A stretch of DNA of 64,000 nt, taken from the NCBI GenBank assembly GCA_938045585.1, contig CALIAU010000014.1, forward strand, positions 1 to 64,000, in the 5' to 3' direction. The notes beneath the pieces were generated by a model that worked only from the letters and a program-made list of their open reading frames with translations, had not been told where the DNA came from and did not search any database. Origin of the DNA: an uncultured Saprospiraceae bacterium (GTDB lineage Bacteria; Bacteroidota; Bacteroidia; Chitinophagales; Saprospiraceae). Below are positions 1 to 9,521 of the stretch, piece after piece (position 1 is the stretch's first letter; each line of letters begins with the position of its first letter). A program made the translations under genes and the position numbers.

Positions 1-76
1 CCGATTCGATTAAGCAGACCTGCTCTTTACGGAACGATTCGCTAAATCTTCGGCGACGCCTTTCTTCTACTGTCAT
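1..76 (-). CDS. IS3-like transposase OrfA, N-terminal fragment cut by window edge
   Basis: An ATG on the minus strand at 74-76 opens a frame that runs off the left edge, giving 25 residues: MTVEERRRRRF followed by SESFRKEQVCLIES. The basic, arginine-rich start followed by F-S-x-x-F-R/K-x-E/Q-x-V is how helix-turn-helix OrfA proteins of IS3-type insertion sequences begin. A possible element end lies just upstream at 110-137. Only the first helix is visible, so this is a family resemblance and not a firm identification. It could be a complete IS or a remnant, depending on sequence outside the window. Confidence 0.5.
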   Translation of the reverse strand, partial: MTVEERRRRRFSESFRKEQVCLIES

Positions 77-251
77 ATTATTAAATTTAAAGAAAGTTTT
101 CCACTATTCTGACGTCAACCTATACCATGGGAGTGCACTAGGTAAAATTAAGACGTAAAACTAATCAAGCGTGAAATCAGGAAAGCTGTTTTCCAAAGAA
201 AGCAGACAGCCGTGAAAGCTACCTACATGGGTAAGCAGAAAGGCCGTCAAG
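77..251. other. Spacer with a possible IS end, downstream of prfC
   Basis: No gene is seen here. The stretch at 110-137, read on the minus strand, starts TGCACTCCC and ends GGTTGACGTCA, which resembles the terminal inverted repeats of IS3-family elements and lies about 35 bp upstream of the transposase start. If so, the element ends about 115 bp beyond the prfC stop codon and does not interrupt that gene. The partner repeat is outside the window, so the assignment cannot be confirmed here. Confidence 0.35.
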
Positions 252-1832
252 CTAAAACTCACTTGTTTTATGAAAACTAATGTCAGGATTGTTTCCCATA
301 ACTGTTTGCAGGATGTAAGCTGACTCTGCCAAGAAAACATACTTCCCATCCTTGTCTTTTGCTATGTACTGGATCCGTCTTTTTAAAAACTCATTAAACT
401 TCTTATCGTCTGTCCAACTTAGCCAAAGTGCTTGGTGTAAGTTAATCGCTTCGTAGGTGCAGCTAGCTCCGTATTCATGTTCTAACCTATACTGAATCAC
501 TTCAAACTGTAGTGCTCCTACTGTACCTATTATTTTTCTATTGTTGTTTTCTTTAGTAAATAACTGCGCTACTCCCTCATCCATCAGTTGGTCTAAACCC
601 TTTGCAAGCTGTTTCGACTTTAATGGATTTGCGTTATTCACAAATCTAAATTGCTCTGGTGAAAAATTAGGAATTCCTTTGAAGTGCAAGACCTCACCTT
701 CTGTGAGTGTATCCCCTATTTTAAAATTACCAGAATCATACAGACCAATGATATCGCCAGGGTATGCTTCTTCGACGACAGTCTTTTTTGATGCCATAAA
801 AGCGGTAGGATTAGAGAATTTAAGTTTCCTTTCCTGTCTAACATGTAGATAGTTCGTATTTCTTTGAAAGATCCCCGAACAGATGCGCAGAAAGGCAATC
901 CTATCCCTGTGTTTAGGATCCATATTTGCATGAATCTTAAATACAAAGCCTGTAAAGCCAGGTTCTGTAGGTTCTATCATCCGTTCTTCTGTCTCTCTAG
1001 GCAGAGGTGATGGTGCAATTTCAACAAAGCAGTCCAGTAATTCTTTTACTCCAAAATTATTTAGTGCACTTCCAAAAAATACGGGAGATAGCTCACCTCT
1101 CTGATACGCTTCTTTATCAAAATCCGGATATATTCCTGTAATCATTTCCACCTCTTCTCTTAATTCAGCAGCAAGCTCCTCACCTACTTTTTCTTCAAGA
1201 ATCGTATCATTTAAATCTTCAATGGTAATTAGATTTTCCTCACTTTGTTTCCCATGTGGAGAGAAGAGTACTAGTTTGTTTTCATACATGTTATACACAC
1301 CACGAAAACGTTGCCCCATGCCTATAGGCCAAGAAAGCGGACATACTTTTAGACCCAGTTTTACTTCCACTTCATCTAATAAATCCAGAGCATCCTTTCC
1401 TTCTCTATCTAACTTATTTATAAACACTATCATAGGTGTGGTACGCATCTTACATACCTTTACAAGATTTTCTGTTTGATTCTCTACACCCTTAGCAACA
1501 TCTATCACCACGATAGCACTATCTACTGCTGTAAGCGTGCGGTAGGTATCTTCTGCAAAATCTTTGTGTCCAGGAGTATCTAAAATGTTAATTTTTTTGC
1601 CTCCATAATTGAAAGCCATAACTGAGGTGGCTACAGAAATTCCTCTTTGCCTCTCAATTTCCATAAAATCAGATGTAGCATGTTTCTTGATTTTATTGGA
1701 TTTAACAGCACCTGCTATCTGGATAGCGCCCCCAAAAAGCAGTAACTTTTCCGTTAGGGTAGTTTTCCCAGCATCGGGATGGGATACTATACCAAAGGTC
1801 TTTCTCTTATCTATTTCTTGCGCTATTGACAC
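252..1832 (-). CDS. prfC: Peptide chain release factor 3
   Basis: RF3 is the cytosolic translational GTPase that recycles RF1/RF2 from the ribosome after termination. The 526-residue length is normal for the family. Visible G motifs are the P-loop SHPDAGKTT at residues 17-25, RQRGIS at 61-66 (G2), DTPGH at 85-89 (G3) and NKLDRE at 139-144 (G4). The EF-Tu-like second domain and the RF3 C-terminal domain follow. The start is GTG at 1830-1832; no in-frame ATG lies nearby and the protein begins with the usual MSIAQEI-like sequence, so the GTG is likely real. The gene stands alone and is divergent from the antiporter. Confidence 0.95.
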   Translation of the reverse strand: MSIAQEIDKRKTFGIVSHPDAGKTTLTEKLLLFGGAIQIAGAVKSNKIKKHATSDFMEIERQRGISVATSVMAFNYGGKKINILDTPGHKDFAEDTYRTLTAVDSAIVVIDVAKGVENQTENLVKVCKMRTTPMIVFINKLDREGKDALDLLDEVEVKLGLKVCPLSWPIGMGQRFRGVYNMYENKLVLFSPHGKQSEENLITIEDLNDTILEEKVGEELAAELREEVEMITGIYPDFDKEAYQRGELSPVFFGSALNNFGVKELLDCFVEIAPSPLPRETEERMIEPTEPGFTGFVFKIHANMDPKHRDRIAFLRICSGIFQRNTNYLHVRQERKLKFSNPTAFMASKKTVVEEAYPGDIIGLYDSGNFKIGDTLTEGEVLHFKGIPNFSPEQFRFVNNANPLKSKQLAKGLDQLMDEGVAQLFTKENNNRKIIGTVGALQFEVIQYRLEHEYGASCTYEAINLHQALWLSWTDDKKFNEFLKRRIQYIAKDKDGKYVFLAESAYILQTVMGNNPDISFHKTSEF

Positions 1833-1940
1833 TATTCACACGTTAAGGACGCAAAACTAATGAAAAGCTGCATTGTTTAGTGGTTTAAATTCTGCAATAA
1901 AAAAAGAAAATAAGATATTTGGGTAGATAGAAAATTGCAT

Positions 1941-3788
1941 ATGGTAGAGTTAGGAAGCATTATAGTATTAGGAATATTAGCACAATGGATAGCGTGGAAG
2001 TTAAAGGTTCCCGCCATTCTACCCCTAATACTCATTGGTCTAGCTGTAGGCCCATTTTCTACCTTTTATACAGAGTCTGGTGCCAAGTGGTTAGAACCTA
2101 TCTGGAATCAAAGTACTGAAAGTGGATTATTCCCTGGTGGCAACCTATTTTACTTTGTAGAACTCGCCATAGGTATCATCTTATTTGAAGGTGGACTGAC
2201 CCTCAAGCGAAATGAGATTAAAGGGATTGGTCCTGCAATCTTTAACTTGGTTACCCTGGGTGCTCTTGTTACATTTTTTGGTGCAGCTATTTTTACGCAC
2301 TATGTTCTTACTCTACCGTGGACCATGTCGTTCTTGTTTGCTGGTTTAATTATAGTAACTGGCCCTACGGTAATTGCACCTATACTTAGGAATGTACCGC
2401 TCAAAAAAGATGTCGCTAATGTTTTGAAATGGGAGGGTATTCTGATTGATCCTATAGGAGCACTAACTGCAGTTCTTGTTTTTGAGTTTATCATTTCATT
2501 GGGATCTTCGGGAGGAGATCATTTCACACAACATGCCTTTATTCAATTTTTACAAATTGCACTAGTAGGATGTTCTCTTGGATTTTTTGCAGCACATGTC
2601 TTACGCATATTTATACAGAGACATTGGGTCCCGCATTATTTATTAAATGTCTTTACCCTTGCAATGGTTCTTGCAACCTTTGTTGGCTCAGCCATCATAG
2701 TGCATGACTCTAGTCTTCTTACCATTGTTGTCATGGGATTACTTTTAGGGAATATGGATGATGTCCCCCATATTAAAGAGATACTCTATTTTAAAGAGTC
2801 TCTTAGTGTGCTTTTAATTTCTGTTTTGTTTATTCTTCTTTCTGCAAATATAGATATGAAAGACCTGCACCTCCTCTTAGATTGGAGATGTCTAGCTGTT
2901 TTTGGTTTTGTTGTCTTTGTGCTTAGACCTATTAGTGTATTTCTGAGCACGCGTACTTCTGAACTTACCACCAATGATAAACTCTTTATCAGCTGGGTAG
3001 GACCACGTGGTATTGTAGCGGCAGGTATTGCCTCTCTTTTTGGACTTAAGCTAGTAAAATTGGGTTATGCTGGAGCAGAGTATATCACTCCTCTTGTATT
3101 TATGATTGTATTAGGTACCGTTGTACTCAATGCTACTACTGCCAAACTTATTGCAGGACTCTTGGGAGTTTCCAATACTGTTACAAATGGTATCTTATTC
3201 GTAGGTGCAAACAAAGCTGCACGTATACTTGCTAAATACCTCAGCGATAATGGTCGTGAGGTCGCCTTAGTGGATAGCAATGCTTCTAATATTGATAAGT
3301 CCACAGCCTTAGGTTTACGTGCATATGAAGCCAATGTATACAAAGATGATCTAAAAGATAATATGGATCTAAATAACATGGGCTATTTACTTGCCTTAAC
3401 GGGAAGCTCAGATGTAAACAAACATGTTGTCAATAAATTTAAAGATACCTTTGGTGAAAATGGGGCGTATCGACTTGTTTCCGTGGATGAAATGAATGAC
3501 CCGAACAACAACCCTTCAAATGGTTTATTCTCAAATACAGATGACTATATTAACTTTAGCGAGGTAGCCAGAGATTATCCAAAACTGCATGAGTTGTCTG
3601 TTGATTCGCAAGAGGTGCTAGGTGAATATTTAAATAAAATGCAGGCGCAAGAAAGTACAATTCCATTGTTACTTAAAGACGAAAATGGGGTATTCCAAAT
3701 TATTACTTCAAAGTTTGATGTTCCAGCTATTTCAAACACATCTACTTTAATTTATATGGGCAAAGAACTAAAAGTAGAATCAGAGTAA
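1941..3788 (+). CDS. Cation/proton antiporter (CPA family) with C-terminal TrkA-N-like domain
   Basis: A polytopic inner-membrane Na+ or K+/H+ exchanger. Roughly the first 410 residues form about twelve hydrophobic segments, with the family signatures FEGGLTL near residue 90 and GPRGIVAAG in a late helix. Residues about 413-500 form a Rossmann-like nucleotide-binding RCK/TrkA-N domain (GILFVGANKAARILAKYL, then VDSNA), and an acidic tail follows. Domain order matches NhaP/KefB-like antiporters gated by a cytosolic nucleotide sensor. The longer reading frame begins with TTG at 1935, but ATG at 1941 is the more probable start. Monocistronic; the cation cannot be read from the sequence. Confidence 0.85.
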   Translation: MVELGSIIVLGILAQWIAWKLKVPAILPLILIGLAVGPFSTFYTESGAKWLEPIWNQSTESGLFPGGNLFYFVELAIGIILFEGGLTLKRNEIKGIGPAIFNLVTLGALVTFFGAAIFTHYVLTLPWTMSFLFAGLIIVTGPTVIAPILRNVPLKKDVANVLKWEGILIDPIGALTAVLVFEFIISLGSSGGDHFTQHAFIQFLQIALVGCSLGFFAAHVLRIFIQRHWVPHYLLNVFTLAMVLATFVGSAIIVHDSSLLTIVVMGLLLGNMDDVPHIKEILYFKESLSVLLISVLFILLSANIDMKDLHLLLDWRCLAVFGFVVFVLRPISVFLSTRTSELTTNDKLFISWVGPRGIVAAGIASLFGLKLVKLGYAGAEYITPLVFMIVLGTVVLNATTAKLIAGLLGVSNTVTNGILFVGANKAARILAKYLSDNGREVALVDSNASNIDKSTALGLRAYEANVYKDDLKDNMDLNNMGYLLALTGSSDVNKHVVNKFKDTFGENGAYRLVSVDEMNDPNNNPSNGLFSNTDDYINFSEVARDYPKLHELSVDSQEVLGEYLNKMQAQESTIPLLLKDENGVFQIITSKFDVPAISNTSTLIYMGKELKVESE

Positions 3789-3829
3789 GAAAGCATTTCT
3801 ATATGGAATGATTGACTTTGTTCTACTGG

Positions 3830-4468
3830 CTATCCTTTTTTTTTACCTCCAAAGGATTTACCCACTTCTTCTAGTGTATCCTTAAGATTATAGAGTTCTT
3901 CTTCCACCTGCTTAGAAATACTGTCTACATTGATAGGTTCGCCACGCATAGCCAACCTATCATTTGCGTTCCTTGCCACTGGAATTATCATCCAAAGTAT
4001 AGCATATATGATGAGAGGTACTCCAGTTACTATAGTTGCTATGATGAATATCATTCTGACGATAACTGGATCAGATACTCCAAAGTATGCAGCCAAGCCT
4101 GAACAAACACCAGCTACCACAGTTTCGTCTTGGTCTCTAAAGAGTCTTTTTGCCTGATATTTTTTTCTACTCTTCGTATCGCTTCCATTCACTCGTGTAC
4201 GCGTTGTTGCACCAAAGTCTTCAGGAGTACCCATGATTGCAATTACTTCATTTACATGCTTCATACTTATGATAGAATTAGCAGAGAATAAACTTTCATG
4301 AAACAATTCCGCCATTCTAATTTCAATATCTTCCATTATTTCTTCACAGCCTTCTGATTTTCTGAAATGAGATTCTATTGTGTCCAAGTAGTTTTCTAAT
4401 GCATCGTACGCATCCGTATCTATTACAAACTTTATAGTTCCTAGATTTATATTTTCAACTTTTTTCAT
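3830..4468 (-). CDS. PspC domain membrane protein
   Basis: A 212-residue protein. The N-terminal 100 residues form an acidic cytosolic region. Residues about 106-168 are a PspC domain: RLFRDQDETVVAGVCSGLA, then AAYFGVSDPVIVR and a membrane segment ending in a WMIIPV turn. The C-terminus is an amphipathic helix with a basic end (GGKKKG). PspC proteins sense or relay envelope stress; the Bacteroidota version is commonly paired with a PadR regulator, as here, with the regulator encoded 50 bp upstream on the same strand. The pair is probably one transcript controlled by the operator at 4905-4933. Confidence 0.85.
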   Translation of the reverse strand: MKKVENINLGTIKFVIDTDAYDALENYLDTIESHFRKSEGCEEIMEDIEIRMAELFHESLFSANSIISMKHVNEVIAIMGTPEDFGATTRTRVNGSDTKSRKKYQAKRLFRDQDETVVAGVCSGLAAYFGVSDPVIVRMIFIIATIVTGVPLIIYAILWMIIPVARNANDRLAMRGEPINVDSISKQVEEELYNLKDTLEEVGKSFGGKKKG

Positions 4469-4518
4469 TTAATTTATTTTGTTGGTTCGAGCTTTAAAAA
4501 TGGTTAGTTTATCGAGCT

Positions 4519-4866
4519 TTATTTTTGTTTTAGTTTTTGCTTTTGTTTTGTAGTACTTTCAACGGCATGATTAAGTTCTTTCCATGTCTCTCGCATTTCT
4601 GTTAGTACTCCCTTCCCTTCATCTGTTATAAAGTAATATTTCCTGGGAGGTCCTGCCTTCGATTCTATCCAATGATAGCTAAGTAGGCTAGAATTCTTTA
4701 GCCGATTAAGCAAGGGGTATAAGGTGCCTTCTACTACTATAAGCTTTGATTCTTTCAACTGCTTAATTATGTCAGAAGGATAAGCTTCTGCATGTTCCAG
4801 TAGAGATAGAACGCAGAGCTCTAAAACTCCCTTCCTCATTTGTGCTTTCATATTTTCTAGTTTCAT
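4519..4866 (-). CDS. PadR family transcriptional regulator
   Basis: A 115-residue winged-helix repressor of the short PadR type. It begins with MKLENMKAQMRKGVLELC, continues with a recognition helix region and ends with the wing RKYYFITDEGKG. Length and layout are typical of PadR-s1 proteins, which dimerise through the C-terminal helix and usually repress their own promoter. It precedes the PspC gene on the same strand. A perfect 12-bp inverted repeat lies 38-67 bp upstream of the start codon, across the predicted promoter, which suggests autoregulation. The effector is unknown. Confidence 0.88.
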   Translation of the reverse strand: MKLENMKAQMRKGVLELCVLSLLEHAEAYPSDIIKQLKESKLIVVEGTLYPLLNRLKNSSLLSYHWIESKAGPPRKYYFITDEGKGVLTEMRETWKELNHAVESTTKQKQKLKQK

Positions 4867-4888
4867 TGTTATCCTTTGTGTTCTATTA

Positions 4889-4933
4889 CAAATCTATACC
4901 ATTATAGACTACTATGCAATACATAGTAGTCTA
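4889..4933 (-). promoter_or_regulatory. PadR promoter with overlapping palindromic operator
   Basis: On the minus strand the Bacteroidota -7 box TAGATTTG (4889-4896) is preceded by TTG (4917-4919) with 20 bp between them, matching the TTTG-N19-21-TAnnTTTG rule. A perfect inverted repeat, TAGACTACTATG (4905-4916) and CATAGTAGTCTA (4922-4933) with a 5-nt spacer, covers the -33 element and most of the spacer between the boxes. Bound repressor would block polymerase. Further CATAG and AGTACTAT copies follow at 4935-4950. Assignment to PadR is inferred from position. Confidence 0.6.
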
Positions 4934-5033
4934 ACATAGCATAGTACTATACTAAAATGCTTGGATTATCGACGAACGGAGTGAAAGAATGTTATCAATA
5001 GAGATTAGATACCAGATACTGAACAAATAGACA

Positions 5034-5068
5034 TAAAAAAAAAAGCCCCTTCAAACGAAGAGGCTTTT
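5034..5068 (-). terminator. Intrinsic terminator after the 5.1-5.8 kb gene
   Basis: Read on the minus strand: AAAAGCCTCTT, loop CGTTTG, AAGGGGCTTTT, then a run of T. It lies 22 bp past the stop codon of the T9SS protein gene that ends at 5091. Confidence 0.85.
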
Positions 5069-5090
5069 ACATATTCTTTTAAATACTAGT

Positions 5091-5783
5091 TTATTTCTTA
5101 CTTACTCTTAGCGCTTTGAGTGCATTTCCTTGTGCATCAAATAAACGTACTAAGTAAACCCCTTTACGGAATTTAGAGATGTTGTATAGCTTTCCAGGAG
5201 TATGATCAAATTTTTCAATTTGCTTACCTACTATATTATACAAAGCTAAGCTTGCAATATTATTGTCTCCCTTTATTTGGAAGAATTCTGAAGTAGGATT
5301 TGGATACACTGCTAATCTTGCAGCTAAATCTTCATCATCTGTTGATGTAGAAGTATTTGTATTTAATCTAATTTCAATGCTATTGTATACATTGCTCGGA
5401 TCGTTTACGTCAAACAATTCAAACACAAAGGTAAAATCATGTTCTCCAGCGTTAGGCTGAACATGAAAATTGAACGTTGAAGATTGATCTGCAGAGAAGG
5501 TATTAGGATTAGAAGAAGGACAAGTATAAATACCGGGTGCATAACATAAATTAGAATCACAAATGTATGCTTTCCACGGTGATGGTATATCATCCTGATT
5601 TGCTATCCTCCACAAGAATGATGCTGAATTGGACATATCTGTATTGTGTACATCAAAGTCCATTTGTATATCCCACTCAGAAGGCGCTGCAGTCTCATCA
5701 ATGTTATTTGGACTTATAGAAATAGTTTGTCCAACTAACCCGCCTGAAACGAAAATAAAAAGTAGTAGTAAAATTTGCTTCAT
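5091..5783 (-). CDS. Secreted protein with T9SS type A sorting domain
   Basis: A 230-residue protein with a signal peptide ending at about residue 19 (LVGQ). Residues about 20-145 form a beta-rich domain of unknown family with two Cys-containing loops (CDSNLCYAPGIYTC). The C-terminal 75 residues are a type IX sorting domain: LAVYPNPTSEFFQIKG, the ALYNIVGKQI strand, KGVYLVRLFD and a basic end. T9SS cargo crosses the outer membrane and is released or anchored to the surface after removal of this tail. It is followed by its own terminator and appears monocistronic. The function of the N-terminal part is not recognisable. Confidence 0.8.
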   Translation of the reverse strand: MKQILLLLFIFVSGGLVGQTISISPNNIDETAAPSEWDIQMDFDVHNTDMSNSASFLWRIANQDDIPSPWKAYICDSNLCYAPGIYTCPSSNPNTFSADQSSTFNFHVQPNAGEHDFTFVFELFDVNDPSNVYNSIEIRLNTNTSTSTDDEDLAARLAVYPNPTSEFFQIKGDNNIASLALYNIVGKQIEKFDHTPGKLYNISKFRKGVYLVRLFDAQGNALKALRVSKK

Positions 5784-5958
5784 TCTATATGCATTTACTG
5801 TAAAAATAGGGAAAAAATCTAATAATTGAAGAGTGTAAAAGGCTTTTTGCTGTTAATAAATTGCTAAATCTAGCCACTTGAGCGACATTTTTATGGCTTT
5901 ACACAAAAATTTAGAGATTCATTTATGCTCCTAAGTTCCTAAGTTCCTAATAATATCA

Positions 5959-5990
5959 AAAAGGGCCTGAAACAATAGTTCCAGACCCTT
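5959..5990 (-). terminator. Intrinsic terminator after the Omp28-like T9SS gene
   Basis: On the minus strand AAGGGTCTGGAAC, loop TATT, GTTTCAGGCCCTT and TTTTGATA. The stem has two G-U pairs. It lies 24 bp past the stop of the gene at 6015-7952. Just beyond it, at 5930-5950, the heptamer CTAAGTT/CCTAAGTT is repeated in tandem. Confidence 0.75.
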
Positions 5991-6014
5991 CCTATATCTG
6001 ATACGATCTGTATT

Positions 6015-7952
6015 CTAAGATTTAAATATTTTCTTAGTAATCAGCTCACCATTTACATAAATATTCAAGTAGTATACCCCTGAATTTAGGGCACTCATAT
6101 TATAGTCTAATCTTTGGTTTCCAACTAAATCTCCATAGTTAACTGAAGACATCTTTTGTCCTAAAGAGTTCATTAATGACATCTGCACATTTGTTTTAGC
6201 TTTTAAAGCTAAGCTTACTGTTGCGTTGTCAGTAACTGGATTTGGATACACATCTAAATAGCTTAAATCAATGTGGTCTTCTACACTTGTAGTTCCATTT
6301 GCTAATGCATCACTAAATTTAGTGGTAACTGCATTCACAACCTGTCCTGAACCATCAAGAAGAACTCCAATAATATGCATATTTTCTGTATTCCAATCTG
6401 AGTTTAGAATGTAATCAGGGAAAACATATGAATCCCCATCGCCAGCTGCAAACGTTCCAGTGATTTGTCCTGTTGTACCATTAAAACCACCTATTACAGC
6501 TCTTGCTACGTGATCATATGGCCATACAGCTGCTGGAACAGATGCTGGTAAATATTCAAAACCAGCCATTGGTCCATTTGCACCTCCAGAATATGCTCCA
6601 CTTACCTGTGCCCATCCTGGTCCGTCTTCTTGTAAACCATCTTCTGTTATCGCCATAAATACAGAGAAGTCATCTGACATATCTTCTAAGAAGCTAACTG
6701 AAATTCTTGGACTCATTAAAATGCCATCTAGGTCTATACCTACTTCTAATTTAGCTGCAGGAGCTGTGCTCATTTCTGCTATAGAAGGTGCAACAATTGC
6801 ATCTGGATTAATAGGTGCTCCATCTCTATTCCAAATCACAGAAGGATAACCCGCGAATCCAGGATACGCTCCTACACCTGCATCATACTCTACATTTGCC
6901 ATTGGATCACTGTTATGTACTGCAATACCTGCAAAATGATCTCCAAAACGCTTACTCATTTCATCCATATAGGCAGTTCCTCTTGGACACCAAGTACACC
7001 ATGTACCTGTTGCTTCCTCTACCAGTACTGCTTTGTCTGGATGAATTGTATTAATCGGCTGTAACGTTAAGTTGGCTGAGTTATCTACTATATTATCATC
7101 AGGAGCTTCTTCTCCATTTACATTTGAAATTTCAAATTGCACTATCTTAAATCCATCAGCTTTGATAGTATTTGGTAGTTCATAGCGTGCGGCACCCCCT
7201 AAAGGAATATTAAATCCATCAAAAGAATATGTCTCTGTGACCCCACCTTCTGTAGCCAATACATCAAAAGATGTTATAGGCTCATAACCTGAGTTAGTTA
7301 TAACACCGGCTACTTGATAGTCCATATCTTGTAAAACCTGACTGAACAGATTACCACCATTTATGCTAAATGTATAACCTCTTCTTTGAGAGTTAATAGG
7401 TGCATCTAGAATTGATATATTATCAATTGCAAAGAAAAAATTCCAACCTGCTCCATCATCGTAGTCAAAGGCGATTTGGATACTTTCTCCAGCATATTCT
7501 GAAAGTCTTAAAGGTACATACGACCAATTTGCAACTCCTGCTAAATCTGCAACTAAGTCCCAAGTTGTACCATCATCTTTACTGACATAAACGGATGCTA
7601 CTTCATCTGCACCATCAAAATCTGCATTTAAAAACCAGTATTCAAATTCAAGCCAAACATCTCCTGTTACCGCTGTTAAATCTATAGCTCCTGTTACAAC
7701 ACGTCCTCCACCTACATGTGCACCACCCTGCGCATCATCATTGAAGGCATAAAACAAGGATGGGTTGGAACCAGTTGAAAAATCTGCATATTGACTTGTA
7801 TGCTCGGCAGGACCTCCAAAAGCCCACTCTCCAGTTGTCGTCCAATCTGCTGGCGCGCCAGATTCTAAGTCTTCAGTAAAATACGTAACCTGCGAAACCC
7901 CAAAAGTGATAGCCGCAAATAGTATAAAACTTAATAGTAATAGTCTTTTCAT
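6015..7952 (-). CDS. Secreted Omp28-related protein with T9SS sorting domain
   Basis: A 645-residue modular exported protein. It has a signal peptide (residues 1-20), a jelly-roll 'choice-of-anchor'-like domain (about 22-185, with EDLESGAPADWTTTGEW near the start and FFFAIDNISI at the end), a beta domain, and an Omp28/thioredoxin-like domain near residues 305-460. That domain has the redox-type motif TGTWCTWCPRG (CxxC) near residue 317. The last 80 residues are a T9SS type A tail (LDVYPNPVTDNATVS, GVYYLNIYVNGE, ITKKIFKS). Omp28-type CxxC proteins are common in Bacteroidota and their role is poorly known; disulfide chemistry on the surface is a guess. A lipoprotein paralogue lies at 32794. Confidence 0.82.
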   Translation of the reverse strand: MKRLLLLSFILFAAITFGVSQVTYFTEDLESGAPADWTTTGEWAFGGPAEHTSQYADFSTGSNPSLFYAFNDDAQGGAHVGGGRVVTGAIDLTAVTGDVWLEFEYWFLNADFDGADEVASVYVSKDDGTTWDLVADLAGVANWSYVPLRLSEYAGESIQIAFDYDDGAGWNFFFAIDNISILDAPINSQRRGYTFSINGGNLFSQVLQDMDYQVAGVITNSGYEPITSFDVLATEGGVTETYSFDGFNIPLGGAARYELPNTIKADGFKIVQFEISNVNGEEAPDDNIVDNSANLTLQPINTIHPDKAVLVEEATGTWCTWCPRGTAYMDEMSKRFGDHFAGIAVHNSDPMANVEYDAGVGAYPGFAGYPSVIWNRDGAPINPDAIVAPSIAEMSTAPAAKLEVGIDLDGILMSPRISVSFLEDMSDDFSVFMAITEDGLQEDGPGWAQVSGAYSGGANGPMAGFEYLPASVPAAVWPYDHVARAVIGGFNGTTGQITGTFAAGDGDSYVFPDYILNSDWNTENMHIIGVLLDGSGQVVNAVTTKFSDALANGTTSVEDHIDLSYLDVYPNPVTDNATVSLALKAKTNVQMSLMNSLGQKMSSVNYGDLVGNQRLDYNMSALNSGVYYLNIYVNGELITKKIFKS

Positions 7953-8166
7953 ATTTGATATAGTTATTTAGATTTAAAAATGTTTAAGTTTAGTTCTCGA
8001 ATTTAAGAAAAAACAATTAAGTCAGTGTACTAAATGACGTATTCTGTTTTTGATGACTAAATAATATATCGTCTTTTAACAGACGTTAATTGTATTTTTA
8101 ATGCTAAAAGGTATTGAATAGACAATATTCTATTGTTTCATTGTAGTTTAACAGCAAAACCTAAAG

Positions 8167-9510
8167 ATGGAGATTGTAATTATTGGTAACGGAATTAGTG
8201 GCGTTACTGCGGCAAGATGGATTCGTAAACTTTCAGATCATAGGATCACCATAATATCTTCAGAATCGGATCATTTTTATTCAAGAACGGCTCTCATGTA
8301 TATATACATGGGACACATGCGTTATGAAGATACCAAGCCTTATGAAGATTGGTTCTGGGAAAAGAATAAGATTGAGCTTGTTAATGATCATGTAGATAAA
8401 ATTAACAGTACAAACTCCACCCTATCATTGAAGAGTGGTAAAACAATCTCATATGACAAGCTAATTATAGCAACAGGTTCCAAGAGTAATAAGTTTGGAT
8501 GGCCCGGCCAAGATTTAAAAGCTGTGGGCGGACTTTACCATCTTCAGGATATGGAGAATATGGAACGCTACAGTAAGGGCTTAAAAAAAGCAGTAATTGT
8601 TGGTGGTGGTCTCATAGGTATTGAGATGGCAGAGATGTTCCATTCTAGACATATTGATGTTACCATGTTAGTGCGCGAAGCTTCCTATTGGAATAATGTT
8701 CTCCCCACGGAAGAATCACAATTGATTACTGAACATATAAAGGACAAACATATTGATCTTCGCCTAGGGGTCAACTTAGGTGAAATTGTGGATGATGGAA
8801 CTGGTACTGCGTCTGCAGTTATCGTAAAAGAAACACAAGAAAAAATTGATTGTGGTTACGTTGGATTAACAGCAGGTGTCAGCCCAAATATTGGTTTTGT
8901 AAAAGGGACTGAAATTGAATGCAATAGAGGCGTACTAGTCAATAGTAATTTACAAACTAACATTGAGAATATCTATGCAATTGGAGACTGTGCAGAACAG
9001 CGAGAGGCAAGGCCTGGAAGAAGACCTGTGGAAGCTATATGGTACACAGGTAGGATGATGGGTGAATCCGTCGCATATACTATCTGTGGAAAGAAAAATG
9101 ATTACGATCCTGGCATTTGGTTTAATTCGGCCAAATTTATGGACATCGAATATCAGGTGTATGGCGCTGTCTTAGCATCCCCTCCGGAAGAACACAAATC
9201 TATTTTTTGGAAACATCAGGATGGCACAAAAAGTATTCGAATTATCTATCATCGTGATGATCTATCCATCCTTGGATTTAATTTACTAGGAGTGCGATAT
9301 AGACATGAGGTTTGTGAAAAATGGCTAAGAGAAAAAACCCATGTGGAAGAGGTCTTGAAAGACTTATCTCTAGCAAACTTTGACCCTGAGTTCTTTAAAG
9401 AATATGAGAGCGAAGTTATTGCACTTTATAATCAACAAACAGGAAAAAAATTAGGCTTACGCAAAAAACGAAAGCTCGATAGTGTCCTTGAATTTTTATC
9501 CATAAAATAA
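8167..9510 (+). CDS. NAD(P)/FAD-dependent oxidoreductase
   Basis: A 447-residue pyridine nucleotide-disulfide oxidoreductase-fold flavoprotein. GNGISG at residues 7-12 is the FAD Rossmann loop, the KLIIATGS strand is typical, GGGLIG near residue 145 is the NAD(P)H loop, and YAIGDCAE near 270 contacts the flavin. No CxxxxC redox disulfide is visible, so it is closer to nitrite reductase or ferredoxin reductase flavoproteins than to disulfide reductases. The C-terminal 120 residues are specific to this subgroup. It is followed after 11 bp by a membrane polyferredoxin, which implies that the two pass electrons between NAD(P)H and an iron-sulfur chain. The substrate is unknown. Confidence 0.8.
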   Translation: MEIVIIGNGISGVTAARWIRKLSDHRITIISSESDHFYSRTALMYIYMGHMRYEDTKPYEDWFWEKNKIELVNDHVDKINSTNSTLSLKSGKTISYDKLIIATGSKSNKFGWPGQDLKAVGGLYHLQDMENMERYSKGLKKAVIVGGGLIGIEMAEMFHSRHIDVTMLVREASYWNNVLPTEESQLITEHIKDKHIDLRLGVNLGEIVDDGTGTASAVIVKETQEKIDCGYVGLTAGVSPNIGFVKGTEIECNRGVLVNSNLQTNIENIYAIGDCAEQREARPGRRPVEAIWYTGRMMGESVAYTICGKKNDYDPGIWFNSAKFMDIEYQVYGAVLASPPEEHKSIFWKHQDGTKSIRIIYHRDDLSILGFNLLGVRYRHEVCEKWLREKTHVEEVLKDLSLANFDPEFFKEYESEVIALYNQQTGKKLGLRKKRKLDSVLEFLSIK

Positions 9511-9521
9511 TCCACCGATTC

